A DNA stretch of 64,000 bases from SHZI01 sp038214295 (GTDB lineage Bacteria > Pseudomonadota > Gammaproteobacteria > Steroidobacterales > GCA-2729495): contig JBBQSA010000009.1 of NCBI GenBank assembly GCA_038214295.1, forward strand, positions 13,665 through 77,664, read 5' to 3'. Made by a program: the position numbers and the translations under genes. Every line of letters starts with the position of its first letter. Positions within the stretch are counted from its first letter, which is position 1. Below are positions 17,048-26,604 of this stretch, piece after piece. Under the pieces are notes generated by a model. The model was not told the origin of the DNA. It saw only the letters and a program-made list of their open reading frames with translations, and did no database searches.

Positions 17048-20000
17048 TTACCAGGTTACCGAGTAGATGAGGTCAAGGGCCTGCTCCTGGCCGGAGGTTG
17101 CCTCGATGCTGACACGACGGCCGAGCTTGTAGGTGGCCTTAACCGTCCCAAGCTTGTCGAAGATACCGTAGCTGTAGCGGAGCATCAGATTCTTGCCCAG
17201 TTGCTCACCGACGACCACCGCGGTGCCGCCCGTCTGCGAGGTATCCAGGCCGACCTCGTCCACGTTCAGCGCCGAGCCGAGTTGCTGGACCACCGGCAGT
17301 GCCTGGTTGAGACCGAGGCTGAGTGCCGCGTTCGACACCATTGAGCGGTCACCGGCCCCGGCGGCGGAGAGGGGCTTGCCCGTGGTGAGGTACGACAGGG
17401 CATCCAGTTCTCCCATGGCAGGCTCGGAGTACACCTTGGTCTCGATCCGGGAGAGCGTGCCCGACAGCAGCACACCGACCGTCACGTCACGGCCGTCATA
17501 GGTGATATCCCGGCTGGCCTTCACGTCGATTCCCGGGTCCGTGACGATGCCGGAGAATATCAACGAGCCGCGATCAATCCCCAGCTTCGTGCCGAAGGCA
17601 GTGAACTGGCCCTTCGTCAGTGTAACGACGCCGGCGCCGGTCACGAGCCGCGGGTCGGCCCGCAGCGACTGGTTGAGGCGCAGCCCCCCGGCAAGGCCGG
17701 TCTTCAGGCCAAACCCTTCGAAGGTCACGTTCTCGCCAAGACGCACCTGGAGGTCGTCCAGTACAAAGAGCGGTGGCGACTTCTCCACCACTGCGACCTG
17801 CCTGCCGTGGACGACCGTGTCATCCGAGGGCTCCACCGCGGCCTCGTCCAGCTTCTTCAGCCGGATCTCCGCCCGGGGCACGAGCATCGTGCCGCTGACC
17901 CGTAGCTGCCGGTCCCGCAGCACGACGCGCACGTCCGGCGACACCTGCACCAGGCCCTCGGGCAGCCGGATCACGTCGATCACGCGGCCCTTCACGGTGG
18001 CTTCGGCCGTCGGCAGCAACTGGTCGCGCCAGGCGAGCGTTCCCTCGAGCGCCACGAAGCCCTTGCCCGAGCGGGCATTGCCCTTGAGCGCGACCTGGCC
18101 GTCCTCCCGACCGAGCAGCGCGAGGCTGATCCGGTCGACCGTAATCCCGGCCGCGGGCACCGTGAAGCTGCCGTCCTCGAGCTGCAAGCCGCCGGCGATG
18201 TCCGGCTGGCGCGCCTTGCCGGAGAGCTTCGCGTCGACCGTGATCCGCCCGCGCACGTCACCCACGTCCAGGAAACGGTCCAGCACCGGGCCGAGCGTCG
18301 CGACGTCGGGCACCCCGCCGGTCACGTCCGCCGTGATCGTGGGTTCCTCACCGAAGGGATCATTCACGCGCCCGTTCGCCGCCAGCCGCAGGCCGAAGCC
18401 GGCCGCGATGACCCCGTCGAAGGCCATCACCTCGTCGGTCAGGCTGACGTCCACACTGAACTCGCTGATCGCCGTCTGCACCGGCTCGTCGTCCGGCACC
18501 CGCCAGGTGACGACGGTCTCCTCGAGCCCGCCGCGCAGCGCGCCCGTCAGCCGACCGCCCTCCCGCTGGACGGTGATCGTCGCCGTCGCGGTACCCGTGA
18601 CGTCGATATCCGCGGGCAGGAAGGGCGCGAGCCCGGACAATGGAAAGCTGCGCAGGTTCGCGTTGCCGCTGAAGCCCCGCTTGTCGAAACGGGAATCGGC
18701 AACACAGAGTTCCGCGCTGCCCGACGTCCAGCAGTGCGCCGTGACGTCCAGGTCTGCGCCAGCCACTCGCACTGTGGCCGGCTCGCGCAGGCTCCAGCGC
18801 TGCTCGCCACGGACCGTCACGCTGCCCGTGCCGATCGTCTCGGCAAGCACGCCGTTCCGGAACGCGCCGGTCGCGCGGAGTTCGGCCGCGACGTCGTCGC
18901 CGCCGCTGAGCGCCAGATCGATGGTGTGGGCGTCGAGCGGCCCGTCGACGCCAAGGACCACGTTGCCAAGCCGTCGGCCATTCAGGCTGACACCGTCGGC
19001 CTCCACGGCCAGGCTGATGCGCTGGCGGGCGCCGAGTCCGCCCCGGCCCCTGAGGGCCACGATGCGCAAGTCGCCGGCGCCGACGCCGCTGCCCGTGAGG
19101 TTTAGGTCGAAATTCGGGCGCGCCGCAGTGCCACCAATGGTGCCCGCGCCCTGCAGGCGGCCCTCAAGGCCCGGCCACAAGGTGGCGAGGTCCGGCGCGT
19201 CGATGCTGAAGCGGCCGTCGATGCCATCGCCCCACCGGCCGCTGACGGCCACGCGGTTCACGCCGGCATTTACCCGCACATCGTCAAAGATCAGCACACC
19301 CTGCTCCCGGGCCACCGCGCCGGACGCGCGCAGTGGCCGCTGGAAAAGCGTGCCGCTGGCCTCGGGCACCTCGACAAGGAAGTTCCCGTCCCGGTCGAAG
19401 GTCACGGCGCTGCGGAACTGCACGCGGCCGGCCAGGCGGGGATCCAGGAAGCGGGGATCGATGCCCTTGCCCCGCAACTGCAGGCCACCAGCCAAACCAT
19501 TGTCGAGGCTGATCCGGCCAGTGCCCGTGATCTGGCCCCCGAAGCCGTCGAGGCTGATCGCGCCGAGCTGCAACTGACGCCAGTCACCCGAGAAAGTGGC
19601 CCGGGCCGCTGCCTTGGGCCAGTCGCCAAGACGCACGCCGGCCTTGAGATCGCCACGCAGGCGATCAGGCCAGCCGCGTACGCGCAGCGTCCCGGCGTCG
19701 CTCGAGATCACCAGGCCCGCCCCGTCGCTGAGCGATTGCCGGAGGGCGGTCCAGCGGGCCTCCGCCACGATCTCCGGGTCGTCCTGCAGCAGGCGGGCCA
19801 CACCGCCGACGCCGACGACGGCTGGCAGCTGCAGCACCTGCTCGAAGCGCAGCGCCGCAAGATCACCGGAAACCTTGCCGGCGCCGGTGACGCCGGCCTC
19901 CGGCAGTTGCCACTCCACGCGGCCGTTGATGGCGTAGGGCTCGCCGGTGCCAAAGGTGCCATAGGCTTCAGCACTGATCCCGTAGAGCGTGGCCCGGACG

Positions 20001-20527
20001 GATTTGATGCGTACCTCGCCATCGACCAGCGCGCCCTGAAGGGTGATCGGGCCGATCTCCACGGGAACGATATCCGTGGTGCCAGAGCCGTCGGCGCGCA
20101 CGCCCCTGCGGATCAGGAGCCGCCCGACTTCGAGCTGGTCCGCGACGATGGCGACGGGCAGCACCAGCGGCTCTATCACCGAGTCCGGTGCGTCCGGAGG
20201 GCGCGGCGCGATGTCGATATGGAGTGCGTCCGCCCTGACCGTGGTCAGGCGAACCTGCCGGCGCAGCAGATCGGGCCAGCTCATGCGCAGCGTGGCCGGC
20301 TCGACGACGATATGAACGCGTCCAACGCTGATATCCAGCCGGTCCAGTTCGAGGCCGGACAGCAGCGTGCCGCGCACGCCGCTCACCACCAGCCGCTCGC
20401 CTGCCACCTCCGTGAGCGACGCGACCAGCCAGGCGCTGCCGGCCGGCGAGCCAAGCATGAATAGGCCGAGCACCAGCAGGATCATGAGGCCGACGAGCAG
20501 CGCGGCAAGGACCCGCAGCGCGCTCAC
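17048..20527 (-). CDS. tamB: Translocation and assembly module protein TamB
   Basis: A 1159-residue inner-membrane-anchored AsmA-like protein. One N-terminal helix ('VLAALLVGLMILLVLGLFML') is followed by a very long beta-helical periplasmic body rich in 'GxxxxG' strands and a C-terminal DUF490 domain ('GLDTSQTGGTAVVVGEQLGK' and 'YSYGIFDKLGTVKATYKLGR'). TamB spans the periplasm, partners with TamA, and is implicated in outer-membrane protein insertion and phospholipid transport. It starts with GTG at 20527, overlapping the tamA stop by 4 bases (GTGA), so the two are coupled. Confidence 0.95.
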   Translation of the reverse strand: MSALRVLAALLVGLMILLVLGLFMLGSPAGSAWLVASLTEVAGERLVVSGVRGTLLSGLELDRLDISVGRVHIVVEPATLRMSWPDLLRRQVRLTTVRADALHIDIAPRPPDAPDSVIEPLVLPVAIVADQLEVGRLLIRRGVRADGSGTTDIVPVEIGPITLQGALVDGEVRIKSVRATLYGISAEAYGTFGTGEPYAINGRVEWQLPEAGVTGAGKVSGDLAALRFEQVLQLPAVVGVGGVARLLQDDPEIVAEARWTALRQSLSDGAGLVISSDAGTLRVRGWPDRLRGDLKAGVRLGDWPKAAARATFSGDWRQLQLGAISLDGFGGQITGTGRISLDNGLAGGLQLRGKGIDPRFLDPRLAGRVQFRSAVTFDRDGNFLVEVPEASGTLFQRPLRASGAVAREQGVLIFDDVRVNAGVNRVAVSGRWGDGIDGRFSIDAPDLATLWPGLEGRLQGAGTIGGTAARPNFDLNLTGSGVGAGDLRIVALRGRGGLGARQRISLAVEADGVSLNGRRLGNVVLGVDGPLDAHTIDLALSGGDDVAAELRATGAFRNGVLAETIGTGSVTVRGEQRWSLREPATVRVAGADLDVTAHCWTSGSAELCVADSRFDKRGFSGNANLRSFPLSGLAPFLPADIDVTGTATATITVQREGGRLTGALRGGLEETVVTWRVPDDEPVQTAISEFSVDVSLTDEVMAFDGVIAAGFGLRLAANGRVNDPFGEEPTITADVTGGVPDVATLGPVLDRFLDVGDVRGRITVDAKLSGKARQPDIAGGLQLEDGSFTVPAAGITVDRISLALLGREDGQVALKGNARSGKGFVALEGTLAWRDQLLPTAEATVKGRVIDVIRLPEGLVQVSPDVRVVLRDRQLRVSGTMLVPRAEIRLKKLDEAAVEPSDDTVVHGRQVAVVEKSPPLFVLDDLQVRLGENVTFEGFGLKTGLAGGLRLNQSLRADPRLVTGAGVVTLTKGQFTAFGTKLGIDRGSLIFSGIVTDPGIDVKASRDITYDGRDVTVGVLLSGTLSRIETKVYSEPAMGELDALSYLTTGKPLSAAGAGDRSMVSNAALSLGLNQALPVVQQLGSALNVDEVGLDTSQTGGTAVVVGEQLGKNLMLRYSYGIFDKLGTVKATYKLGRRVSIEATSGQEQALDLIYSVTW

Positions 20528-22269
20528 AGGTCCGGACCCAGGGTCACGTGGATGCGGAAGGAGTCCGGCGAATCATCGAGGGGCACGCCCACGTCGAAGC
20601 GGATTGGGCCAAGCGGCGAGTACCAGCGGATGCCGGCGCCCACGCCGGTCTTCAGCGACAGGCGCTTGAACGAGTCAAAGGCATTGCCCATGTCGATGAA
20701 CGCCGCCACCGACCAGTTGCCGACCAGCTGCTGGTCGATCTCGATGCTGCCCGCGAGCTTGTCCGAGCCGCCCACCACGTTCCCGGCCGCGTCCCGCGGC
20801 CCCAGGCTCTTGTAGTCGTAACCACGCACGCTGCCATCGCCACCCGCGAAGTAGCGTACCGAGAACGGCAGCTCGCTGAATTCGTCCTGGAGGGTCCAGC
20901 CCACCTCGCCGCGCACCAGGAGGCGGGCCGTGGACCACAGCGGCAGGACGACCTTGCCCGCGGACTCCAGCTGCAGGAACGCGGTATCGGAACCAAGGAC
21001 CTGGTCGGTACCACTGAGGCTGAAGCTCAGCCGGTGCCCCCGGCGTGGGCGGCTAGGCTGCACCCGCGGCTGGTTGGCCCAGCTGATGCCGGGGATCACC
21101 AAATTGCTGGTGCCCTTCTGGTCGCCGATCGTGAAGGACTCCCGCAGGTAGTCCACGAAGCGCGTTTCCCGCCAGTTGCCGGCGCGCCGCTTGATCTGCT
21201 TCACGCCCAGGCGGAACTCGGTGCTGCGGCTGTCTTCCGGGTTCTCGTACTTGTAACCGGTGTCGAAGCTGAACCACTCGTCCCGGGGACTGCCGAGGGG
21301 CAGGCGATAGCTGAGCGTGGCCTCCCCGAGCACCTGGGCGAAGGAACTTGCGAACTCGAACTGGTGACCGCGCTTGTTGAGGCGCTGGTTAAGGTAGCCG
21401 AAGCGGACCTTGGCACCGGTGTCGGTGGCGTAACCCACGCCCGTTTTCCAGGTGCGGGGTGGCGCGGCGGTGAGCACCACGGTGACGGGGACATCCAGGT
21501 CCGGCGCGGGCCGGGGCGTCGTGCGCAGTTCCACGTTCTGGAAGAAGCCACCGGCCAGCAGCGCGGTGTAGAGGTCGTTGAGCTTGTCGGCGTCGTAGGG
21601 ATCGCCGGGCTTGAACTCCACGTAACGCTCGGCGAGCTGGGGCTCCACGACGGACTGCTCGAAGGTCACTGGCCCGAACCGGTAGCGTTCGCCCGAGGCG
21701 TAGTCGACCGTGACATCCGCCGCGAGCTCCTCCGGGTACACGTCGATCCGGCCAGCGGCGAAGCGTCCGTCGAAATAGCCCCGGCGCTGGGCCAGCCCGG
21801 CCAGGTTTGCCTTCAGTTCGTCGTAGGCGCGCTGGTTCAGGCCCTCGCCGCGGGCGATGTCGGCCTTGTCGAGCAGCCGCCGGAGGTCCTTGTCAGTCGC
21901 CCCGGCGCCGCTGATCACGATCGAGACGTTCCGCAAGCGCACACGGGGGCCGCGCTTGATCTTGAATTTTGCCCGCCAGCAGTCCTTGTCCCGGTCCAGG
22001 GACTTGTCGATGGTCGGGGCGTAGTAGCCGTACACCTCGAGGGCCTGCCGGATTTCCTTGTCGGCCCGGCGGTAGAGCCGGCGGACACGCGCATCCGGCG
22101 CAGTACAGGGCTCGTCAGCCAGCGCAATCGTGGCCCGGACAATCTTTTCCGTGGTGCGGCTAAGGCCCTCGAACTCCACCGAGGCGCAGACGGGCTCAAC
22201 GCCGAACCCCGCAATCAGGCTCACGATCATGAGTAGCGTCAGCCAGATTCCAGACGGCGCACTGCGCAT
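20524..22269 (-). CDS. tamA: Translocation and assembly module outer-membrane protein TamA
   Basis: A 581-residue BamA-superfamily protein. A signal peptide ('WLTLLMIVSLIAGFGVEPVCA') is followed by three POTRA-like domains (residues ~30-270) and a 16-stranded barrel with conserved 'VRGYDYKSLGPRD' and a final strand ending 'RIHVTLGPDL'. It inserts or supports a subset of outer-membrane proteins together with TamB. The frame continues open for about 1 kb upstream, but that part is antisense to the gene at 22318-23268 and is not TamA-like; ATG 22269 gives the correct signal peptide. Confidence 0.94.
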   Translation of the reverse strand: MRSAPSGIWLTLLMIVSLIAGFGVEPVCASVEFEGLSRTTEKIVRATIALADEPCTAPDARVRRLYRRADKEIRQALEVYGYYAPTIDKSLDRDKDCWRAKFKIKRGPRVRLRNVSIVISGAGATDKDLRRLLDKADIARGEGLNQRAYDELKANLAGLAQRRGYFDGRFAAGRIDVYPEELAADVTVDYASGERYRFGPVTFEQSVVEPQLAERYVEFKPGDPYDADKLNDLYTALLAGGFFQNVELRTTPRPAPDLDVPVTVVLTAAPPRTWKTGVGYATDTGAKVRFGYLNQRLNKRGHQFEFASSFAQVLGEATLSYRLPLGSPRDEWFSFDTGYKYENPEDSRSTEFRLGVKQIKRRAGNWRETRFVDYLRESFTIGDQKGTSNLVIPGISWANQPRVQPSRPRRGHRLSFSLSGTDQVLGSDTAFLQLESAGKVVLPLWSTARLLVRGEVGWTLQDEFSELPFSVRYFAGGDGSVRGYDYKSLGPRDAAGNVVGGSDKLAGSIEIDQQLVGNWSVAAFIDMGNAFDSFKRLSLKTGVGAGIRWYSPLGPIRFDVGVPLDDSPDSFRIHVTLGPDL

Positions 22270-22317
22270 CGAACAGACAGTCCCAGCCCGGTAGCGGGCC
22301 CGCGCTATTATCCCGGA

Positions 22318-23268
22318 ATGCGCACACGGACGCCGGTTAGCGGCCCAGCACCCCCGGTTCACGCCGGTCTCGCCCTGCTTTTCGCCCTGGCGGCCAGCCT
22401 GGCCTCCGCCGGCCAGGCCGGGCAGGCGGAGGTGCGCCTCGACCCGGCCCGGGTGGGCTGGTCCGAGGTCCGCATGACGGCCACGAAGCTGTTTCTCACC
22501 GCGGAAGCCCGACTCACGCTGCGCACGGTGCCCGGCGCCAGCGTGCTGCCGGACCTGCTGGCTATCCAGGCGGAGGGCTTCACGCCCCTGCCGCCGGGCG
22601 ACAGCGTGCTGGAATTGATCTACGACGCGCAGGGCATCGGCCGTCAGTCCCGCCTGACCCTGCTGATGGATCCCGCCTCCGGGGCGGCGCTCCAGCAGAC
22701 CAACCACGACCAGGACGCCAAGCCCCGCCTGCGCATTTACCGCTTCGGGGCACAAGGCGCCTACCAGCGCACCCGCTGGCCGGCAACGCCGGACGAAAGG
22801 ACACTGCTGCCGCCCCGGTGGACCCGGACCAGCGAGGGCCTGCGCGCCTACCCCGTTCCACCCGGCGGGCAGCCGGTGGTGGAGCCCACCGGCCTGCTCT
22901 ACGCGATTGCCGCCGCGCCGCTCGACCGGCCCGGCGACAGCATCGACCTGCTGATCTTCAGCCGCCGCGACACCCGGACCGTGCGCATCGCCGTGCTGCC
23001 GCCCCGGGAGGTCAGTGTCCGGTACGATGAACTCTGGCCCCGGGGCGCCGTGCAGCGCACGGGCACGGTCAGGGCCTTGCGCCTCTCCCTGACCGGCCTG
23101 CCGGTGCAGGGCAGCAGTGCCGGGGACGACGATCTCGAGCTCCTGGGCCTGCGGGGCCAGCTGGAGCTGCTGCTCGAGCCGGCAACCCGTGCACCCCTGC
23201 AGCTGTCCGGCGACCTGAAGATCGTGGGCCGCGTGACGCTGAACCTGACCGCTGTCCGGCCGCGGTGA
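22318..23268 (+). CDS. Secreted protein of unknown function, divergent from tamA
   Basis: A 316-residue protein with a signal peptide ('LALLFALAASLASAGQA') and a beta-rich body. It contains 'SVLELIYDAQGIGRQSRLTLL' and 'LSGDLKIVGRVTLNLTAV' at the end, reminiscent of the DUF3108/lipid-contacting style of periplasmic proteins, but I cannot assign a family. It is divergent from tamA with 48 bases between starts, so the promoters are shared, suggesting an envelope role. Confidence 0.8.
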   Translation: MRTRTPVSGPAPPVHAGLALLFALAASLASAGQAGQAEVRLDPARVGWSEVRMTATKLFLTAEARLTLRTVPGASVLPDLLAIQAEGFTPLPPGDSVLELIYDAQGIGRQSRLTLLMDPASGAALQQTNHDQDAKPRLRIYRFGAQGAYQRTRWPATPDERTLLPPRWTRTSEGLRAYPVPPGGQPVVEPTGLLYAIAAAPLDRPGDSIDLLIFSRRDTRTVRIAVLPPREVSVRYDELWPRGAVQRTGTVRALRLSLTGLPVQGSSAGDDDLELLGLRGQLELLLEPATRAPLQLSGDLKIVGRVTLNLTAVRPR

Positions 23269-23351
23269 CAGCCACGGGCCGATCACCGTACTCTAGTGCC
23301 TTGTTGAAGCCCTGACTGCCACTACTGTCCTTGCGGACCAGGAGGTCCCCG

Positions 23352-23936
23352 GTGAATCACTCTCTAGTCCAACGCGGCCGCCGCGCCGGCACGCTGGCCC
23401 TGGCGGCCCTGCTTTTCGTGGGCTGCGCCTCGGGGCCGTCGATCTACGTCAACACTGACCCGGTAGCGAACTTCAGTACGTACAAGACCTACAACTTCAT
23501 CGCGCCGCTCGGCACTGACGGGCCAGGCTACTCTTCGGTCCTGAGCCAGTTCCTGCGCATCGCCGCGAGCCGGGAGCTGGAGGCGCGGGGCTACCGGAAG
23601 AGCGAGCAGCCGGACCTGCTCATCAACTTCAACGTGGAGACCCGGGACAAGCTCCAGGCCACCACCATGTCGGCCGGACCGCGCTTCGGCGGCTACTACG
23701 GTTACCGCTCCGGCTACTACGGCGTGTGGGGCGGCTACGAGACCCAGGTGACCCAGTACACGGAAGGCACGCTGACGGTGGACGTGGTGGATGCCGCCCG
23801 CAAGCAGCTCGCGTGGGATGGCACGGCGGTGGGCCGGGTCCGGGAGAAGGACCGGCGGGACCTGCAGCCAGTGATCGACGAGGTCGTCGCCCAGATCTTC
23901 GCCAAGTACCCCTACCGGGCCACGCCGGCACCCTGA
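23352..23936 (+). CDS. DUF4136 lipoprotein
   Basis: A 194-residue predicted lipoprotein of the DUF4136 family: lipobox FVGC, then 'DPVANFSTYKTYNF' and 'ARGYRKSEQPDLLINFNV', the family's hallmark blocks. The Gly/Tyr-rich stretch 'FGGYYGYRSGYYGVWGGY' and 'YTEGTLTVDVVDAARKQLAWDG' complete it. Start GTG 23352 has a perfect AGGAGGT site 6 bases upstream. The function is unknown; it probably sits at the outer membrane. It lies 14 bases before pdxH. Confidence 0.9.
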   Translation: MNHSLVQRGRRAGTLALAALLFVGCASGPSIYVNTDPVANFSTYKTYNFIAPLGTDGPGYSSVLSQFLRIAASRELEARGYRKSEQPDLLINFNVETRDKLQATTMSAGPRFGGYYGYRSGYYGVWGGYETQVTQYTEGTLTVDVVDAARKQLAWDGTAVGRVREKDRRDLQPVIDEVVAQIFAKYPYRATPAP

Positions 23937-23950
23937 CCCGGCTTCCGCCC

Positions 23951-24598
23951 GTGGCAGAGCCCGTCGATCTCGCCAACCTGCGGCGCGAATACCGCACGCG
24001 CCCGCTGGTTCGCGCGGACCTGGCGGGCGACCCGGTGGTCCAGTTCCAGCAGTGGTTCACCGAGGCGCTGGATGCCAACGTGCTGGACCCCAACGCGATG
24101 AGCGTCGCGACGGTCGACAGCGCCGGGCAGCCCTCGCTGCGCATGGTGCTGCTCAAGCACTTCGACAGTAGCGGCTTTGTCTTCTACACCAACCTGGACA
24201 GCCGCAAGGCGAGGGAGATGGGCGGGAACCCGCACGTGGCCCTGCTGCTGTACTGGGGCGAGGTCAGCCGCCAGGTGCGCATCACGGGCACGGCCAGCCG
24301 GGTCTCGACAGCCGATACCCTCCGGTACTTCCTGTCCCGGCCCCGGGACAGCCAGCTCGGCGCCTGGGTGTCGGAGCAGAGCCGCGTGATTGAGGGCCGC
24401 CAGCTTCTGGAGGCGAAGTTCGCGGAGTTCAAGGCGCGCTTCGCCGCCGGCGAAGTCCCCCTGCCGGCATTCTGGGGCGGGTTCCGGGTGGAGATCAGCA
24501 CCGTCGAGTTCTGGCAGGCCCGGGAGAACCGCCTGCACGACCGCTTCCTTTATAGTCGCGCCGGCAGCGGCTGGACCATCGACCGGCTGGCGCCCTAG
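23951..24598 (+). CDS. pdxH: Pyridoxamine/pyridoxine 5'-phosphate oxidase
   Basis: A 215-residue FMN enzyme that makes pyridoxal 5'-phosphate in the B6 pathway. Family signatures: 'PNAMSVATVDSAGQPSLRMV', 'LLKHFDSSGFVFYTN', 'SRKAREMGGNPHVALLLYW', 'SRPRDSQLGAWVSEQS' and C-terminal 'RLHDRFLY'. The length fits the ~215-residue family. The start is GTG 23951 ('VAEPVDLANLRREY'), 14 bases after the DUF4136 stop. Confidence 0.95.
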   Translation: MAEPVDLANLRREYRTRPLVRADLAGDPVVQFQQWFTEALDANVLDPNAMSVATVDSAGQPSLRMVLLKHFDSSGFVFYTNLDSRKAREMGGNPHVALLLYWGEVSRQVRITGTASRVSTADTLRYFLSRPRDSQLGAWVSEQSRVIEGRQLLEAKFAEFKARFAAGEVPLPAFWGGFRVEISTVEFWQARENRLHDRFLYSRAGSGWTIDRLAP

Positions 24599-24623
24599 TC
24601 CCTGACCCGCAAGGAGCTACCCG

Positions 24624-25388
24624 ATGCCGACCCCGCCGCCCCCGGCCATCTTGCTGGCCAGCATGTTCGCCCGCGTGCTGGCTGCCCCGCTCACCGCGGC
24701 GCTGCTCATCGTCGCCACCGGCTGCGCCACCCGGGAAAGCGCGGTAGCCACGGCGGCGCCGCCGCTCAGCGAATTCTGCCTGGAGGCCCAGCGCATCGTG
24801 GTACGCACGGCGGTCGTGCCGACGCTGATCGTCCATTCCGCCTTCGACGCGTTCGTCAAATCCAAGGCCGCCATCGAGCCCCTCACCATCCATGAGTACG
24901 TCTGGTACGAGGATGACGACCCGGCGCGGCCGGTGATGGTCTCCTGCAAGCTGAAGAGCGCCGACCATCTCAACGAGGCCTTGGGCAAGGGCACGTCGGC
25001 CGGTGACGGCCGCTGCCAGGACATGAACAGGCTCACCTACAACCGGGTGCGCGCCGCGCTGGGCGCCAGCAACGTGGAGCGGGTGGTCTTCGACCCGGCG
25101 GAGGACGTGCGCAACGCGGAGAACCCGGGCATGACCGGCCCGGACTGGCTGAAGCCCTACGAGATGACCTGGCGGGATGATGCCGGCGTCCTCCACCTGC
25201 GCAGCAAGGGTTTTCGCGTGGACTGGACCGACCCGCAGTTCGCCGCGATGCCCGGCAAGTTCCGTGGCGTGCAGTACTGCCACCTGGTCGCCCCGGAGTA
25301 CCTGGCGAGACTCGTCACCGGCAAGGCCCGCGCCGGTATCCTGGTGGGCCGCGACGTGTCGGCGATGCCGGCACCGCCAGCGCAATAG
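24624..25388 (+). CDS. Predicted lipoprotein, unknown function
   Basis: A 254-residue protein with a long leader (30+ residues) ending in the lipobox ATGC. The body includes 'FVKSKAAIEPLTIHEYVWYE', 'CKLKSADHLN' and 'FRGVQYCHLVAPEYLARLV'. Four cysteines remain after the lipobox. No family is recognised. ATG 24624 has AAGGAG upstream. It is in the run pdxH - this gene - monooxygenase, with 25- and 28-base gaps. Confidence 0.75.
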   Translation: MPTPPPPAILLASMFARVLAAPLTAALLIVATGCATRESAVATAAPPLSEFCLEAQRIVVRTAVVPTLIVHSAFDAFVKSKAAIEPLTIHEYVWYEDDDPARPVMVSCKLKSADHLNEALGKGTSAGDGRCQDMNRLTYNRVRAALGASNVERVVFDPAEDVRNAENPGMTGPDWLKPYEMTWRDDAGVLHLRSKGFRVDWTDPQFAAMPGKFRGVQYCHLVAPEYLARLVTGKARAGILVGRDVSAMPAPPAQ

Positions 25389-25416
25389 CATCGGCCGCCA
25401 CGCCATCCCCACGTCC

Positions 25417-26586
25417 GTGCAACCACTTCGCGTCCTCATCGCCGGCGCCGGCATCGGCGGCCTGACACTCGCGCTGGCCCTGCAGCGTGCCGGCATCCGG
25501 GTCTCGGTCTGTGAGCAGGCGGCGGCCCTCGGCGAAGTCGGTGCGGGCCTGACGCTCGCCTCCAATGCCACCTTGATTCTCCGGCACCTGGGACTCGGCC
25601 CGGTGCTGGACGACCTGGGCGTGGTGCCGGAGCACGGCGCCGTGAAGCACTTCCGCACCGGCCGGGTCCTGGTGGATATTCCCCGGGGCAATACCCAGGT
25701 GGAGCGCTTCGGCGCGCCCTACTGCCAGATCCACCGGAGCGACCTGCACCAGGCGCTGGTCGAGGCAGTGCGCAGCGGGGATCGTGGCTGCCTGCATCTC
25801 GGCCACACGCTCGAGGACTTCGGCCAGGACAGCAACGGCGTGACCGCCCTCTTCACGAACGGGGAGACTGCGCGGGGCGATGTGCTGGTCGGCTGCGACG
25901 GCATCCGGTCGACGGTACGCGCCCGGCTGTTCGGCACCGAGGACCCCCGCTTCACCGGCTACGTGGCCTGGCGCGGGCTGGTGCCAATGGAGCGGCTGAA
26001 TGCGGCCCTCGTGGTGCCCGACTCGGCCGTGTGGATCGGTCCGGGGCACTTCCTGACCCGCTACAAGATCCGCCGTGGCGAACTGCTCAACTACATCGCG
26101 ATCGCGCGCACCAGCAGCTGGGTGGAGGAAAGCTGGTCCGTGCCCTCCACGGTGGAGTCGCTGCTCGCCGAGTTCCGGGACTTCGAACCCACAGCCCGGT
26201 CGATCCTGATGGCAACCCCGCCCGGCCAGTGCTTCAAGTGGGGCATCTTCGACCGGGACCCGCTGCCCGCGTGGAGCCAGGGGCGCGTCACCCTGCTCGG
26301 CGACGCAGCCCACCCGACCACCCCGTTTCTGGGGCAGGGCGCCGCGATGGCCCTCGAGGATGCCCTGGTGCTGGCCCGCACGCTGGCGGCGGCGGGCTCC
26401 GTGCCGGAGGCCCTCGCCCGCTACGAGCTGGCGCGGGTCGCCCGCGCGAACGGGGTGCTGGTGGCCTCCCGGGAAAACGGGCTCAACCTGACGAACACCG
26501 ATCCGGATCGTTACGACACGGAGACGCACCGGAACGAAGAGTCCCTGGATCTCGCGAGCTACAACGCGATGACGGTGCCCGTCTGA
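25417..26586 (+). CDS. FAD-dependent aromatic-type monooxygenase
   Basis: A 389-residue class A flavoprotein hydroxylase (salicylate / 6-hydroxynicotinate hydroxylase group). It shows the GxGxxG dinucleotide motif 'IAGAGIGGLTLALAL' at the N-terminus, 'DVLVGCDGIRSTVR' (DG motif) and 'LLGDAAHPTTPFLGQGAAMA' (GD motif binding FAD ribityl). It would hydroxylate an aromatic or similar ring using NAD(P)H and O2. GTG 25417 is chosen since it begins right before the first beta-strand; no good ribosome site is visible. Confidence 0.88.
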   Translation: MQPLRVLIAGAGIGGLTLALALQRAGIRVSVCEQAAALGEVGAGLTLASNATLILRHLGLGPVLDDLGVVPEHGAVKHFRTGRVLVDIPRGNTQVERFGAPYCQIHRSDLHQALVEAVRSGDRGCLHLGHTLEDFGQDSNGVTALFTNGETARGDVLVGCDGIRSTVRARLFGTEDPRFTGYVAWRGLVPMERLNAALVVPDSAVWIGPGHFLTRYKIRRGELLNYIAIARTSSWVEESWSVPSTVESLLAEFRDFEPTARSILMATPPGQCFKWGIFDRDPLPAWSQGRVTLLGDAAHPTTPFLGQGAAMALEDALVLARTLAAAGSVPEALARYELARVARANGVLVASRENGLNLTNTDPDRYDTETHRNEESLDLASYNAMTVPV

Positions 26587-26604
26587 GGCCTGACGGACCC
26601 GCCC

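Noticed and set aside
17502..19577. 691-codon plus-strand frame inside tamB
   Set aside because: Ser/Arg/Pro-rich low-quality translation antisense to tamB, which has clear family features.
22270..23286. Upstream extension of the tamA frame by about 1 kb
   Set aside because: It is antisense to a secreted protein gene, and a signal peptide starts exactly at 22269.
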